DNA of 64,000 nt from JAICYJ01 sp035695105 (GCA_035695105.1 DASSEV010000031.1:8248-72247); one strand, 5' to 3'. Shown: positions 22,404 through 31,063, counted from the stretch's first letter. Notes: generated from the sequence alone by a model not told the origin. Numbers and translations: made by a program.

Positions 22404-23777
22404 ATGAGCACCGAGACCCATGTCCAGATCGACCGCGCGCGCCTGCGCCGGCTGATCGACCGCGAGCGGGCGACGTTCGCGGAGCGCCACCCGCGATCCC
22501 GCGAGCTGTTCGCTGATACCTCGAAGACGCTGCTTGGCGGCGTCCCCATGAGCTGGATGACCATGTGGGCGGGCGGCTTCCCGCTCTTCTTCGCCGAGGC
22601 GTCCGGCGCGCGCGTCACAGACGTCGACGGCCACACCTTCGTCGACTTCTGCCTCGGCGACACCGGCGCAATGGCCGGCCACGCGCCGGAGCCGACCGCG
22701 CAGGCGGTGGAGCGGCAGGTGCGGCGCGGCACCACGGTGATGCTGCCCGACGAGGACGCGGCCTGGGTCGGAGAGGAGCTCGTGCGCCGCTTCGGCATGG
22801 ATGCGTGGCAGTTCTCGCTGACGGCGACCGACGCCAACCGCTGGGTGCTGCGCATGGCGCGGGCGCTGACGGACCGGCCCAAGGTGCTCGTGTTCAACTA
22901 CTGCTACCACGGCACGGTGGACGAGACCGTCATCTCGATCGAGGACGGCGTGCCGCAGGCGCGACCTGGCAACGTCGGGCCCGCGGTCGATCCGACGGTG
23001 ACGACGAAGGTCGTCGAGTTCAACGACGTCGAGGCGCTGCGCGAGGCGCTGGCCCCCGGTGACGTGGCCGCGGTGCTGGCCGAGCCCGCGCTCACCAACA
23101 TCGGGATCGTGCTCCCGGACGCCGGCTTCCACGATGCGCTCCGCCAGGTCACGCGCGAGACCGGGACGCTGCTGATCATCGACGAGACCCACACCTTCAG
23201 CAGCGGGCCGGGCGGCTACACCGCCGCGCACGGGCTCGACCCGGACATCCTTACGATCGGCAAGTCGATCGCCGGCGGCGTGCCTATCGGTGCCTACGGG
23301 CTGCGGCGCGAGCTGGCCGATCGCATCCTCGAGCTGGACGTCGACCTGGAGGACGTGGGCGGGGTCGGCGGCACGCTCGCCGGCAACGCGCTATCGCTCG
23401 CCGCGGCCAGGGCCACCCTGGGCGAGGTGCTGACCGACGAGGCATTCGCGCGGATGATCCGACTGGCGGAGCGGTACACGGCCGGGGTGGAGGAGGTGCT
23501 TGCGAGCCGCCGGATGCCGTGGAACATCGTGCAGCTGGGCGCGCGGGCCGAGTACCGCTTCACGCCGCGGCCCCCGCGGAACGGCGGCGAGTCGGCGGCG
23601 GCGCATGACGGCGAGCTCGATGCCTACATGCACGTCTACCTGATGAACCGCGAGGTGTTGATCACCCCCTTCCACAACATGGCGCTGATGTGCCCGGCGA
23701 CGGTGGAGGCGGACGTCGACCGGCACACCGAGGTGTTCGCGGCGGCGGTCGACGAGCTGATCGGCGGCGATGGCTGA
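22404..23777 (+). CDS. Class III PLP-dependent aminotransferase (GSA-aminomutase-like)
   Basis: This 457-aa fold-type I PLP enzyme has the Schiff-base Lys K287 in ILTIGKSIAGG, the cofactor Asp D260 in IIDETHTF, and the NYCYHG region. It resembles glutamate-1-semialdehyde aminomutase-related transaminases, but neighbours do not suggest haem synthesis. The following SDR overlaps by 8 nt, so the pair may process an amino alcohol or keto compound. ATG 22404 lies 6 nt after TAGCGT (22392-22397), suggesting a leaderless start. Confidence 0.88.
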   Translation: MSTETHVQIDRARLRRLIDRERATFAERHPRSRELFADTSKTLLGGVPMSWMTMWAGGFPLFFAEASGARVTDVDGHTFVDFCLGDTGAMAGHAPEPTAQAVERQVRRGTTVMLPDEDAAWVGEELVRRFGMDAWQFSLTATDANRWVLRMARALTDRPKVLVFNYCYHGTVDETVISIEDGVPQARPGNVGPAVDPTVTTKVVEFNDVEALREALAPGDVAAVLAEPALTNIGIVLPDAGFHDALRQVTRETGTLLIIDETHTFSSGPGGYTAAHGLDPDILTIGKSIAGGVPIGAYGLRRELADRILELDVDLEDVGGVGGTLAGNALSLAAARATLGEVLTDEAFARMIRLAERYTAGVEEVLASRRMPWNIVQLGARAEYRFTPRPPRNGGESAAAHDGELDAYMHVYLMNREVLITPFHNMALMCPATVEADVDRHTEVFAAAVDELIGGDG

Positions 23778-24558
23778 GGGGCCGCTGGCCGGCCGGGTCG
23801 CGCTCGTGACGGGTGCGGGCTCCGCGGAGGGCATCGGCTTCGCAACGGCGCGGCTGCTCGGCCGACGCGGCGCGCGGGTGGCCGTCACCTCCACCACCGA
23901 TCGCATCCACGACCGCCGGGAGCAGCTGGAGCGCGACGGCATCGACGCGGCGTCGTTCATCGCCGACCTGATCACGTTCGCCGCGGCCAAGGAGCTTGCG
24001 GGCGCGGTGGCCGGCCGGTTCGGGCGGATCGACATCCTCGTCAACAACGCCGGCATCGCCCAGGTCGGCGAGGAGAGCGTGCTGCGGCCGTTCGTGGAGA
24101 TGAGCGAGGAGCAATGGCAGCGCGACATCGCCGTCAACCTGACCACGGCGGCGGCGGTCACCCATGCGGTGCTCCCGGGGATGATCGAGCGCGGGCACGG
24201 ACGCATCGTGAACGTGTCCTCGGTGACCGGTCCGGTCGTCAGCTACCCAGGCAACTCGGGCTACAGCGCCGGCAAGGGCGGGATGGACGGCCTGATGCGG
24301 GCGCTCGCGATCGAGACCGGCAGGTACGGGATCACGGTCAACTCGGTCGCTCCCGGCTGGATCGCAACGGGGTCGTCCTCGCCGGAGGAGATCGAGGGCG
24401 GGCGGAACACGCCGGTGGGGCGGCCCGGGCGGCCGGACGAGGTGGCGGAGCTGGTGGCGTTCCTGGCGAGCGACGGAGCGAGCTACGTGACGGGCCGGTC
24501 GATCGTCGTCGACGGTGGCAACACCATCCAGGAGTTCAAGGGCAACTCGCCGCTTTAA
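23770..24558 (+). CDS. SDR-family oxidoreductase (FabG-like)
   Basis: This 262-aa classical SDR has the cofactor motif TGAGSAEGIG (residues 14-23), NNAG near 92, catalytic S150/Y165/K169 (SGYSAGKGG) and a C-terminal YVTGRSIVVDGG. It overlaps the aminotransferase gene by 8 nt and is followed by a terminator, so the two make a bicistronic unit. The substrate is not inferable. Confidence 0.9.
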   Translation: MAEGPLAGRVALVTGAGSAEGIGFATARLLGRRGARVAVTSTTDRIHDRREQLERDGIDAASFIADLITFAAAKELAGAVAGRFGRIDILVNNAGIAQVGEESVLRPFVEMSEEQWQRDIAVNLTTAAAVTHAVLPGMIERGHGRIVNVSSVTGPVVSYPGNSGYSAGKGGMDGLMRALAIETGRYGITVNSVAPGWIATGSSSPEEIEGGRNTPVGRPGRPDEVAELVAFLASDGASYVTGRSIVVDGGNTIQEFKGNSPL

Positions 24559-24583
24559 GGGGTCAGGCCTTTGGCCTGACCCC
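24559..24583 (+). terminator. Terminator after aminotransferase-SDR operon
   Basis: A perfect 11-bp stem GGGGTCAGGCC/GGCCTGACCCC with a TTT loop directly follows the stop codon. Confidence 0.75.
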
Positions 24584-24604
24584 CGCCCTGATACCCTCGC
24601 GCAC

Positions 24605-24940
24605 ATGGACGACATCATCATCTCCACCATGAACGACCTCCCCGGCTACGAGGTGGTCGAGGTGCACGGCGAGGTGTTCGGCCTCATCGTGCGCGCGCGG
24701 AACGTCTTCTCCAACCTCGGTGCCGGGCTGCGCACAGTGTTCGGCGGCGAGGTGAAGGGTTACACGTCGCTGCTCACGGAGAGCCGCGAGCATGCGGTCG
24801 ACCGGCTGCGCGACGCTGCGAGGGAGAAGGGCGGGAACGCCGTGCTGGCCATGCGCTTCGACTGCAACGAGATCGCCGACATCATGAGCGAGGTCGCCGC
24901 GTACGGCACCGCCGTCACGGTACGCAAGCGAGATGATTGA
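24605..24940 (+). CDS. YbjQ/UPF0145 family protein
   Basis: This 111-aa protein has the UPF0145 heavy-metal-binding-like fold: IIISTMNDLPGYEVVEVHGEV at the N-terminus, then DAAREKGGNAVLAMRFDCN and YGTAVTV. Its oligomeric barrel function is not established. ATG 24605 follows TACCCT (24592-24597) by 7 nt. The last codons and stop lie in the left terminal inverted repeat of the element at 24930-25132, so its native C-terminus may have been altered. Confidence 0.88.
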   Translation: MDDIIISTMNDLPGYEVVEVHGEVFGLIVRARNVFSNLGAGLRTVFGGEVKGYTSLLTESREHAVDRLRDAAREKGGNAVLAMRFDCNEIADIMSEVAAYGTAVTVRKRDD

Positions 24941-25132
24941 TCGATATCTCTCGCGAGCCTGGCCGCTGCGAGAGGTTTGGTGTTCGAGACGGTCGGGGTG
25001 GCTACGGCTGCGAACCGTCGCGTCGCGGCGTCCTCGGTCGCGTCAATATTCCCGATATTGACGCCCCCTGCGTCCTTGCGACACTCGGTTCTCGCCGTCC
25101 AGGACACCACGAAGATATCGATCAATCATCTC
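24930..25132. mobile_element. 203-bp MITE-like element with perfect 20-bp terminal inverted repeats
   Basis: GAGATGATTGATCGATATCT at 24930-24949 is perfectly repeated in inverse orientation at 25113-25132. Inside are a second inverted repeat (CTCTCGC 24948-24954 / GCGAGAG 24968-24974) and a perfect hairpin (GCGTCAATAT 25040-25049 / ATATTGACGC 25055-25064). No transposase is encoded. Both flanking convergent genes end inside it. It could be a miniature transposable element, a large bidirectional terminator or a structured RNA. Confidence 0.65.
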
Positions 25133-25996
25133 AGGGCCCGCGTCCGGCGGCTCCGCTCCGGCCACCGCTGCCGCGCTTGCGACCATGACCAGCCCGATGC
25201 CGACCCACTGGGCTGCGCTCAGACGCTGCCCACGTATGGCCAGCCCGCTCAGCGCTGCCACGGCCGGTGCCAGGCTGAGCACCAGCGCGTAGGTCGCCGA
25301 CCGCAGCCGGCGCAGCGCGGCCGCGTCGAGCGTGCCCGGCAGCGCCGTCGAGAGCAGCCCCACCGCCGCGCCGACCGCGAGCACGTGGAGCGACAGCAGG
25401 TCGGTGCCCGCCGTGGCGATCGCAACCGCGGCGGCCGGCACGGTGGCGATCACCATCGCGAGCGCCAGCCCCTGCGCGCCGGGCAGCCGGCGGGCGTGGT
25501 GCGCGGACAGCGTGATGTACCCGGCCCAGCACGCACCGGCGCCGAGCGCCAGCAGCACGCCGGCCGTGGTCACGGGGCCGTTGACTCCGTGGGCGACGGC
25601 CAGCACCACAACCCCTGGCACTGCGAGCGCCACCGCCGCAAGGTCGCGAGGCCGGCGGAACCCTGCGATCGCAACGACGATCGGACCGACCATCTCGAGC
25701 GCCACCGCGACGCCCAGCGGCACACGCTCGATGGCCAGGTAGAAGCAGCCGTTCATCCCCGCGATCACGAGCCCGAAGCCGATCAGCGGGCCGGCTGCGG
25801 CGCTCCGCAGCGGCGCCGTCGTCGGCCGCGCTGTCGCGACCAGGAACCCGCTCGCGCTCGCCAGCCGCAGGGCGACCACCGCGAGCGGCCCGACGGCGGC
25901 GAACAGCCCGATGGCGATCGCCGCTCCCGACTGCACCGAGATCATCGCGAGCACCGTCGCGGTGACCCCGGTCAGCACGGACGAGCGCGAGCCCAT
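25043..25996 (-). CDS. EamA/RhaT-type drug-metabolite transporter (DMT superfamily)
   Basis: This is a DMT permease of about 10 membrane segments (317 aa), with characteristic internal duplication and motifs GPLAVVALRLASASGFLV and ERVPLGVAVALEMVGPIVVA. It is likely an exporter of amino acids or metabolites; the substrate is unknown. The last 28 or so codons (from about 25130 down) are contributed by the 203-bp inverted-repeat element, so the original stop seems to have been replaced. Confidence 0.85.
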   Translation of the reverse strand: MGSRSSVLTGVTATVLAMISVQSGAAIAIGLFAAVGPLAVVALRLASASGFLVATARPTTAPLRSAAAGPLIGFGLVIAGMNGCFYLAIERVPLGVAVALEMVGPIVVAIAGFRRPRDLAAVALAVPGVVVLAVAHGVNGPVTTAGVLLALGAGACWAGYITLSAHHARRLPGAQGLALAMVIATVPAAAVAIATAGTDLLSLHVLAVGAAVGLLSTALPGTLDAAALRRLRSATYALVLSLAPAVAALSGLAIRGQRLSAAQWVGIGLVMVASAAAVAGAEPPDAGPEMIDRYLRGVLDGENRVSQGRRGRQYREY

Positions 25997-26041
25997 CGAG
26001 ATGCCTGCTCGGCCGGGCAGTTGAGCCCGGCCGAACGAGAC

Positions 26042-26263
26042 TCAGCGCGCCCGGTAGACGATCCGGCCGCGGTTCAGGTCGTAGGGGGACAGCTCCACCC
26101 TGACCCGATCGCCGGGAAGGATGCGGATCCTGTAGCGGCGCATCTTGCCGGCGGTGTAGCCGATGGTGGTGTGACCATTGTCGAGCTGGATGCGGAACAT
26201 GCCGTTCCGTAGCGACTCGGTCACCTCACCCTCCAGCTCGATCTTCTCTTCCTTCACACTCAT
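26042..26263 (-). CDS. infA: Translation initiation factor IF-1 (first copy)
   Basis: This 73-aa OB-fold IF-1 has hallmark FRIQLDNGHTTIGYTAGKMRRYRIRILPGDRV. IF-1 occupies the ribosomal A site during initiation. It is immediately downstream of a cold-shock gene. A paralogue differing at 13 of 73 positions lies at 54270-54491 in the same csp-infA order, so the window holds two copies. Whether another infA sits in the ribosomal protein operon cannot be seen here. Confidence 0.95.
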   Translation of the reverse strand: MSVKEEKIELEGEVTESLRNGMFRIQLDNGHTTIGYTAGKMRRYRIRILPGDRVRVELSPYDLNRGRIVYRAR

Positions 26264-26280
26264 ACACGTCCTCCCTCAGG

Positions 26281-26484
26281 TCAGACGGGCGTCACGGACG
26301 TCGCCTCGGGGCCCTTCTGGCCCTCGCGGGCTTCGTAGGTGACCTTCGCACCCTCGACGAGGGTCTTGAACCCTGCGCCGGCGATGGAGCTGAAGTGGAC
26401 GAAAAGGTCCTTGCCACCGTCGTCGGGGGCGATGAAGCCATATCCCTTGGAGTCGTTGAACCACTTCACGGTTCCGGTTGCCAT
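26281..26484 (-). CDS. Cold-shock protein, CspA family (first copy)
   Basis: This 67-aa cold-shock domain protein has RNP1 KGYGFIAPDD and RNP2 DLFVHFSSI, an RNA chaperone and antiterminator family. ATG 26484 has a strong Shine-Dalgarno (GAAGGAGG), which decides against the longer open frame. It precedes infA by 17 nt and is presumably co-transcribed. Confidence 0.95.
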   Translation of the reverse strand: MATGTVKWFNDSKGYGFIAPDDGGKDLFVHFSSIAGAGFKTLVEGAKVTYEAREGQKGPEATSVTPV

Positions 26485-26589
26485 ATCGACACCTCCTTCC
26501 AGATTCCACGAACGGGTCAGGAAGGCGGGACTGCGCAACCAAACGAACGTTCCAGATCAGCAATCACTGTAGCATCCGGACGGTCGGGG

Positions 26590-27228
26590 CTATGTGGCTT
26601 CCGATGCGCTCTCGGGCGATGTGGAGGCCCGGAACTCGGCCGTCGTGTTGACGTGCGGGAACGGCTCGTCCGGCACCGGCACGCCGAGCGCCGCGCAGAT
26701 CGGGGCCCAGCCGTCGCCCGGACGCCACTCGACCAGCCGCTCGGCCGGAACCTGCTCGCGGACGCGCTCGTTGTGGCGCTCGTACGCCTCGATCATGGCA
26801 TCGCGCTCCGGCCAGCCGGGGCAGAACGACTCCATCATCGGCTGCGACATCGTCCGCGTGTGCGCCTGCTCCGCGCTGCGCGGCGGCTCCGAGACCATCT
26901 TCACGATCGTCTGTTCCATGCTCGACCACCATGCCTCGGCGCTCGAGCGCTCCGAAAGCAGCACGGGCGCCTCCGGGTTGGCCTCGGCCAGCTGCGACCA
27001 GAATGCACACGCCGGCCAGTCGACGGTGGCGGCGTATCCGGCGAGCAGCCGGTCCCAGTCAGGCATGGTGCCGTCCACGATGGCCGCGCGCCACGCATCG
27101 ACGTGGTCGGGCTTCCCGAACACCTCGGTCATGTGGTAGCTGGGCTCGCCCGTCACCCGCTCGATGGCGAGCTTGAGCGAGTTGGTGCCCGTGCGGCCAA
27201 GCCCCGCGCCGACCAGCTTCAACGGCAT
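26590..27228 (-). CDS. Sulfotransferase family protein
   Basis: This 212-aa P-loop sulfotransferase-like protein begins KLVGAGLGRTGTNSLKLAI (PAPS 5'-phosphosulfate loop) and has LLSERSSAEAWWSSMEQTI in the 3'-phosphate-binding region, as in the Sulfotransfer_4 family common in actinobacteria. The acceptor is unknown and the gene stands alone. Confidence 0.85.
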   Translation of the reverse strand: MPLKLVGAGLGRTGTNSLKLAIERVTGEPSYHMTEVFGKPDHVDAWRAAIVDGTMPDWDRLLAGYAATVDWPACAFWSQLAEANPEAPVLLSERSSAEAWWSSMEQTIVKMVSEPPRSAEQAHTRTMSQPMMESFCPGWPERDAMIEAYERHNERVREQVPAERLVEWRPGDGWAPICAALGVPVPDEPFPHVNTTAEFRASTSPESASEAT

Positions 27229-27270
27229 GGGCAGAGGCTACCGGTTGAGCAGCGTGAGCGCACGGCGCCG

Positions 27271-28281
27271 TCACGCCGCGCCGGACGGTTCGACCTCGGC
27301 GCCGAGCCAGCGGGCCAGCCGGCGGAGTGGAGCGTCGAGCGAGACCGGCCGCGCGCCGCGCTCCCACCACACGCCGCGGACGTGCAGCCGGCGCGCGCGC
27401 CGGTCGTGCACCGGCTCGATGCGGCCGATCACCCGGTCGCCCCGCAGGATCGGGATGACGTAGTAGCCGTACTGCCGCTTTGCCGCCGGCATGTACATCT
27501 CCAGCCGGTAGTGGAACCCCCACAGCGCCTCGGCGCGGTCGCGGTTGGCGACCAGCTGGTCGAACGGCGACAGGAACGTCGTTCGGCGCGGCACCGGGTC
27601 GGCCATGGCATCGGGATGCGCGAGCCAGCGGCCGCGCTGCAGCAGAACGCCCTGCGAGCGGAACCGGTGCTGCTCGAAGAGCCGCTCGGCCTCCGGCCAC
27701 GGGATGGGCTCCGCATCGCCGTACCAGCGCTCGGCCAGATCCCACACCCGCTGGTTGCCTCGACGGCCAACAACGGCCACCTCGCCGCCGGCGTTCAGCA
27801 CCTGCAGCATCAGGCCGACTTTGCGCTCGCCCCACCAGCGATGCGGCGAGCGGCCGCTCGGCCGGTGGTCGGCGATCTCTCGCGACAGCAGCGGGCCGCG
27901 GCGATCCAGCTCGGCCAGGACGTACCGCCGGAAGTCGGCGTTCTCCGAGAGGTACGCCGCGCGCCACCGCTCCCTCGGGCCGGCGTCGGCCGGCCTGCGC
28001 ATCCTCCCGAGCAGCGCGGGGAGGAGCTCCACCGGCCACAGAAACGCGTTCCACTCGATCAGCGCCCTCTCCTGCCAGAGCAGGCGATCCAGCTCGCTCC
28101 GGTCGTAGCGCTCGCCGAGCCGGCTCCACAGGATCAGGTGCTGGGGCGGTGCGACCGTCGCGATCGGGTCGAGCTGCAGGAACCCGAGGTGGCGGACGGT
28201 GGTCAGCGCATCCGTGGCCGACCCGTCCAGGAGCTGAGTGTGCACCGCGATCCGGCGGGCCTCCTCCGGCCCGACCTCCAC
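27271..28281 (-). CDS. YcaQ/AlkX-like winged-helix DNA glycosylase family protein
   Basis: This protein of about 336 aa belongs to the HTH_42 (YcaQ) family: three winged helices with the conserved LGFLQLDPIATVAPPQHLILWSR and the EWNAFLWPVELLP region. Characterised members unhook DNA interstrand crosslinks. GTG 28281, 8 nt after the stop of the VOC gene, is chosen. A second gene of the same superfamily lies at 28924-29940. Confidence 0.82.
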   Translation of the reverse strand: MEVGPEEARRIAVHTQLLDGSATDALTTVRHLGFLQLDPIATVAPPQHLILWSRLGERYDRSELDRLLWQERALIEWNAFLWPVELLPALLGRMRRPADAGPRERWRAAYLSENADFRRYVLAELDRRGPLLSREIADHRPSGRSPHRWWGERKVGLMLQVLNAGGEVAVVGRRGNQRVWDLAERWYGDAEPIPWPEAERLFEQHRFRSQGVLLQRGRWLAHPDAMADPVPRRTTFLSPFDQLVANRDRAEALWGFHYRLEMYMPAAKRQYGYYVIPILRGDRVIGRIEPVHDRRARRLHVRGVWWERGARPVSLDAPLRRLARWLGAEVEPSGAA

Positions 28282-28288
28282 GGCGGCC

Positions 28289-28879
28289 TCAGGCGTCAGG
28301 CTTGCCTCGTTCCTCTGGTGCGTCCCGCAGCAGCGCGTCGAGATCGAGGTCGCCGCCGGCGAACCCGATGTGCCCCTGGTCATCGCGCGGCCACTGGTCG
28401 AACGGCCGGTCCCACATCAGCTCGAGATCGTTGCCGTCCGGGTCGCTCAGGTAGATCGCCTCGTGCGTGCCGTGATCGGTCGCCTGGCGGATCGGCCATT
28501 CGATCTTCCGCAGCCGCCGCAGCGCATCGGCCAGCCCCGTCCGCGTCGGGTAGCGGATGGCCACGTGGTGCAGGCCGGCCACGCCGTCGGGCTGAGGCCC
28601 GCCGCCTGCGGACTTCCAGGTGTTGAAGCCGAGGTGGTGGTGATAGCCGCCGGCCGACACGAACAGCATGTCCCCGGTCGTGCCCCAGCCCGGCACGTCA
28701 CGCGCCTCCATGACCACATCGAAGCCGAGCACGTCCACGTAGAACCGCCGGACGCGATCGATGTCGGACGTCCGCAGGTGCACATGGCCGATCGTCACTC
28801 CCGGGTCGATCGGCCGCTCGCTGCGCGCCCGGGGCTCGATCGACCCCTGTGGCCCGCCCGTGGGCTGCTCGGCGCTCAT
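28289..28879 (-). CDS. VOC-family protein (glyoxalase/extradiol dioxygenase fold)
   Basis: This 196-aa paired beta-alpha-beta protein has candidate metal ligands His in GHVHLRTSD, His in GYHHHLGFNTW and Glu in GNDLELMWDRP. It resembles catechol-2,3-dioxygenase-like VOC proteins. The reaction cannot be assigned. ATG 28879 is 6 nt after TAGCAT (minus strand, 28891-28886), so it is probably leaderless. It is divergent from the winged-helix gene at 28924. Confidence 0.85.
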   Translation of the reverse strand: MSAEQPTGGPQGSIEPRARSERPIDPGVTIGHVHLRTSDIDRVRRFYVDVLGFDVVMEARDVPGWGTTGDMLFVSAGGYHHHLGFNTWKSAGGGPQPDGVAGLHHVAIRYPTRTGLADALRRLRKIEWPIRQATDHGTHEAIYLSDPDGNDLELMWDRPFDQWPRDDQGHIGFAGGDLDLDALLRDAPEERGKPDA

Positions 28880-28923
28880 GGCCGGATGCTACCGCGGGCG
28901 AATCGGGCTAGGTTTGCCGGCTC

Positions 28924-29940
28924 GTGGCCCGTCTCGACCTGACCAGGGAGCAGATCCTCGCCTACCGCCGCCGCGCCGGTGCGCTGGACGAGCGCCTCCC
29001 CACCGGCGAGGAGTCGCTGCGCCGGGCGGCCGTTGCGGGGTTGCAGGACAGCATGCCGCGAGCGGCCGTGCTCTCGCTTCACGCGCGCGTCGAGGGCATC
29101 GACTCCGCGGGATGGGAGCACGCATCGCTCGTGCAATTGTGGGGGCCGCGCTACCAGGTGTACGTCGTCGCGGCCGAGGATCTCGCGCCGTTCTCCCTCG
29201 GGCGTCTGCCGGATGACGAGAAGGGGCGGCGCCGCGCCCAGCAGGCCGCCGATGCGCTCGAGCGGCACCTCGGGGGCGCCCGCCTCCCGTACGGGCAGGC
29301 CGGCCGCGGCCTCGGGGTGAACGCCAACTCGCTGCGCTACGGCGCGACCACGGGGCGCGTGTTGATTCGCTGGGAGGGCGCACGCCAGCCGACCGTGTGG
29401 ACGGGACCGGCACCCGACGTGACGCCGCGGGAGGCCCAGCTCGAGCTCGCCCGCCGATACCTGCACGTGTTCGGCCCGGCCACAGCCGAGGCGTTCGCGA
29501 AGTGGGCGGGGATCGGCGCTCGTTCTGCGCGGGAGTCGTTCGCCGCGCTCGGCGGCGAGCTGGTGGATGTCCGAACGCCGCTCGGCGACGCGGTGCTGCT
29601 CGCCTCCGACGTCGACCCCGTGCGCGCCGCCCCCCGGCCACCCGCACCGGCGCGATTGCTTCCGAGCGGCGACGCGTTCTACCTGCTCTGGGGAGCAGAC
29701 CGGGCGCTGCTGGTGCCCGACGCCCAGCACCGTAACGACCTGTGGACGTCGCGCGTATGGCCCGGCGCGCTGCTCGTGGGCGGCGAGGTGCGCGGCACCT
29801 GGCGCCGGGCTCACGACCTGGTGACCGTGCAGGCGTGGGGTTCGCTCTCGGCGGCCGAGCGCGACGCGGTCGAGGCGGAGGCCGCGAGCCTCCCGCTGCC
29901 CGGGCTCGACCGCGGCATCCGGGTGCGCTGGGAGGCGTGA
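28924..29940 (+). CDS. Winged-helix DNA-binding domain protein (YcaQ/AlkX superfamily, second)
   Basis: This 338-aa protein of the same superfamily as 27271-28281 has features LTREQILAYRRRAGALDERL, SLVQLWGPRYQVYVV and RRYLHVFGPATAEAFAKWAGI. It is less similar to characterised glycosylases and may be a DNA-binding homologue. GTG 28924 follows TAGGTT (28909-28914) by 9 nt and has no Shine-Dalgarno. Confidence 0.8.
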   Translation: MARLDLTREQILAYRRRAGALDERLPTGEESLRRAAVAGLQDSMPRAAVLSLHARVEGIDSAGWEHASLVQLWGPRYQVYVVAAEDLAPFSLGRLPDDEKGRRRAQQAADALERHLGGARLPYGQAGRGLGVNANSLRYGATTGRVLIRWEGARQPTVWTGPAPDVTPREAQLELARRYLHVFGPATAEAFAKWAGIGARSARESFAALGGELVDVRTPLGDAVLLASDVDPVRAAPRPPAPARLLPSGDAFYLLWGADRALLVPDAQHRNDLWTSRVWPGALLVGGEVRGTWRRAHDLVTVQAWGSLSAAERDAVEAEAASLPLPGLDRGIRVRWEA

Positions 29941-29993
29941 TCTCATCCCATCTGGGCGGGGAGCCACGCCGCCCGGGTGGCTAGCGTGGTCGC

Positions 29994-30596
29994 ATGAGCG
30001 TCGCGCCGTGGAGCGTCATCGACGAGGGCTATCTGCGCGCTTACCAGTGGGCCGGCGCGCTGGCGGCCGGCACCCCGCTCCCCCAGGAGGCTGCGACCGT
30101 GGCGCTCGGCCCCGGCGAGGTGGCGCACCTGACGCTCCCTGCCACAGCCGTGAGCGGTTACTTCGGGGAGGACAAGCAGTACAACCGCTCCTTCCTGCTC
30201 GTCGGTGGCCCGGTCGGCCTCGCGCTCACCGGCGCCGCCAGCATCGCCCGCAACTCGGCGAAGAAGGCCGAGGCCGAGCGGGCAGCCGTCCCGCGCTGGC
30301 ACATGCTGGGTACGGCCGATCTGATCGCCACCAGCCAGCGCATGCTCGCTCTCGGCAGCGGCGGCCAGAACGAGTCGTTCTGGTATGCGCAGACCTCCCC
30401 GGTCGAGCTGACCGCCGGAGCAGGCGGGATGCCCGGCGTCCAGTTCCAGGGCGCGGGCCATCCGGTGCTGCGGTTCGACGCCGCCTGGGCGCCGATGCTG
30501 TACGTGTTCGTGCACCACATCGTCGACGGCCAGCCGCCCGGCGTGCCGATGCCGCCGGGCCTGCTCGAGCGCGCGCAGCAGCAGGGACGCATGTAG
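29994..30596 (+). CDS. Hypothetical protein (200 aa)
   Basis: No family is recognised. One hydrophobic stretch (LLVGGPVGLALTGAASIA) flanked by charged residues and a following Lys/Glu-rich helix suggest a single membrane segment or amphipathic hairpin. ATG 29994 lies 6 nt after TAGCGT (29982-29987), another leaderless-type start. The stop codon abuts the repeat beginning at 30596. Confidence 0.7.
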   Translation: MSVAPWSVIDEGYLRAYQWAGALAAGTPLPQEAATVALGPGEVAHLTLPATAVSGYFGEDKQYNRSFLLVGGPVGLALTGAASIARNSAKKAEAERAAVPRWHMLGTADLIATSQRMLALGSGGQNESFWYAQTSPVELTAGAGGMPGVQFQGAGHPVLRFDAAWAPMLYVFVHHIVDGQPPGVPMPPGLLERAQQQGRM

Positions 30597-30770
30597 ATGA
30601 TTGATTCCACGACGCCGCACGTCTGATCGTCTGACTGCGAGTGGTTGCCGAGCGTTTCGGCGCTGCGACCGCATTCGCGATCTGCGTGATCGCAGATCGC
30701 TCATGACCGGTGCAAAGGCGTTCGCCTTGCACCTCTTCGCCGTTGCGTCCTCGGTCGGGCCGGAGAGGCG
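30596..30770. repeat. Related partial copy of the 24930 element, with strong hairpins
   Basis: AGATGATTGAT immediately follows the upstream stop, as in the 203-bp element. CTGCGAG(T/A)GGTT and GCGTCCTCGGTCG occur in the same order in both copies. This copy has its own hairpins (GCGATCTGCG/CGCAGATCGC near 30677-30700 and GTGCAA...TTGCAC near 30711-30734). I did not find a second terminal repeat, so it seems truncated. Confidence 0.5.
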
Positions 30771-30782
30771 GGCTGAGCCTGC

Positions 30783-30971
30783 GGCTCGGGTCGCGGCGTA
30801 GAGGCGCCAGGCGCCGGGCACACCCTTGAGCTCGTGCTCGCCCGCGTCCTCGAACTCGAACCCGCTGCCGGCGACGAGATCCTTCACCGTCTGGGACACG
30901 AGCACGCTGGTCGAAGGAGGGTGTGCCGGCCTGGCGGTCACCACGGGGGCACGGATCACTGCTCTGGCCAA
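30783..30971 (-). pseudogene. Relic of a class III adenylate cyclase C-terminus
   Basis: About 41 codons (30905 down to 30783) read VLVSQTVKDLVAGSGFEFED, continuing to GVPGAWRLYAA, the conserved end of actinobacterial class III cyclase domains. Upstream sequence to about 30971 is only vaguely cyclase-like (GARV-type segment degraded) and the catalytic domain is missing. It is therefore a gene remnant, next to a repeat. Confidence 0.7.
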
Positions 30972-31063
30972 GCCGTCTCAGCCGGCGCGAGTGCACAGCC
31001 GCGAAAGTGTGGGGCGTCGGAAGCTGCGGTGGAGATGCGGCCGGCATCCGCCGGTATCGCGTC

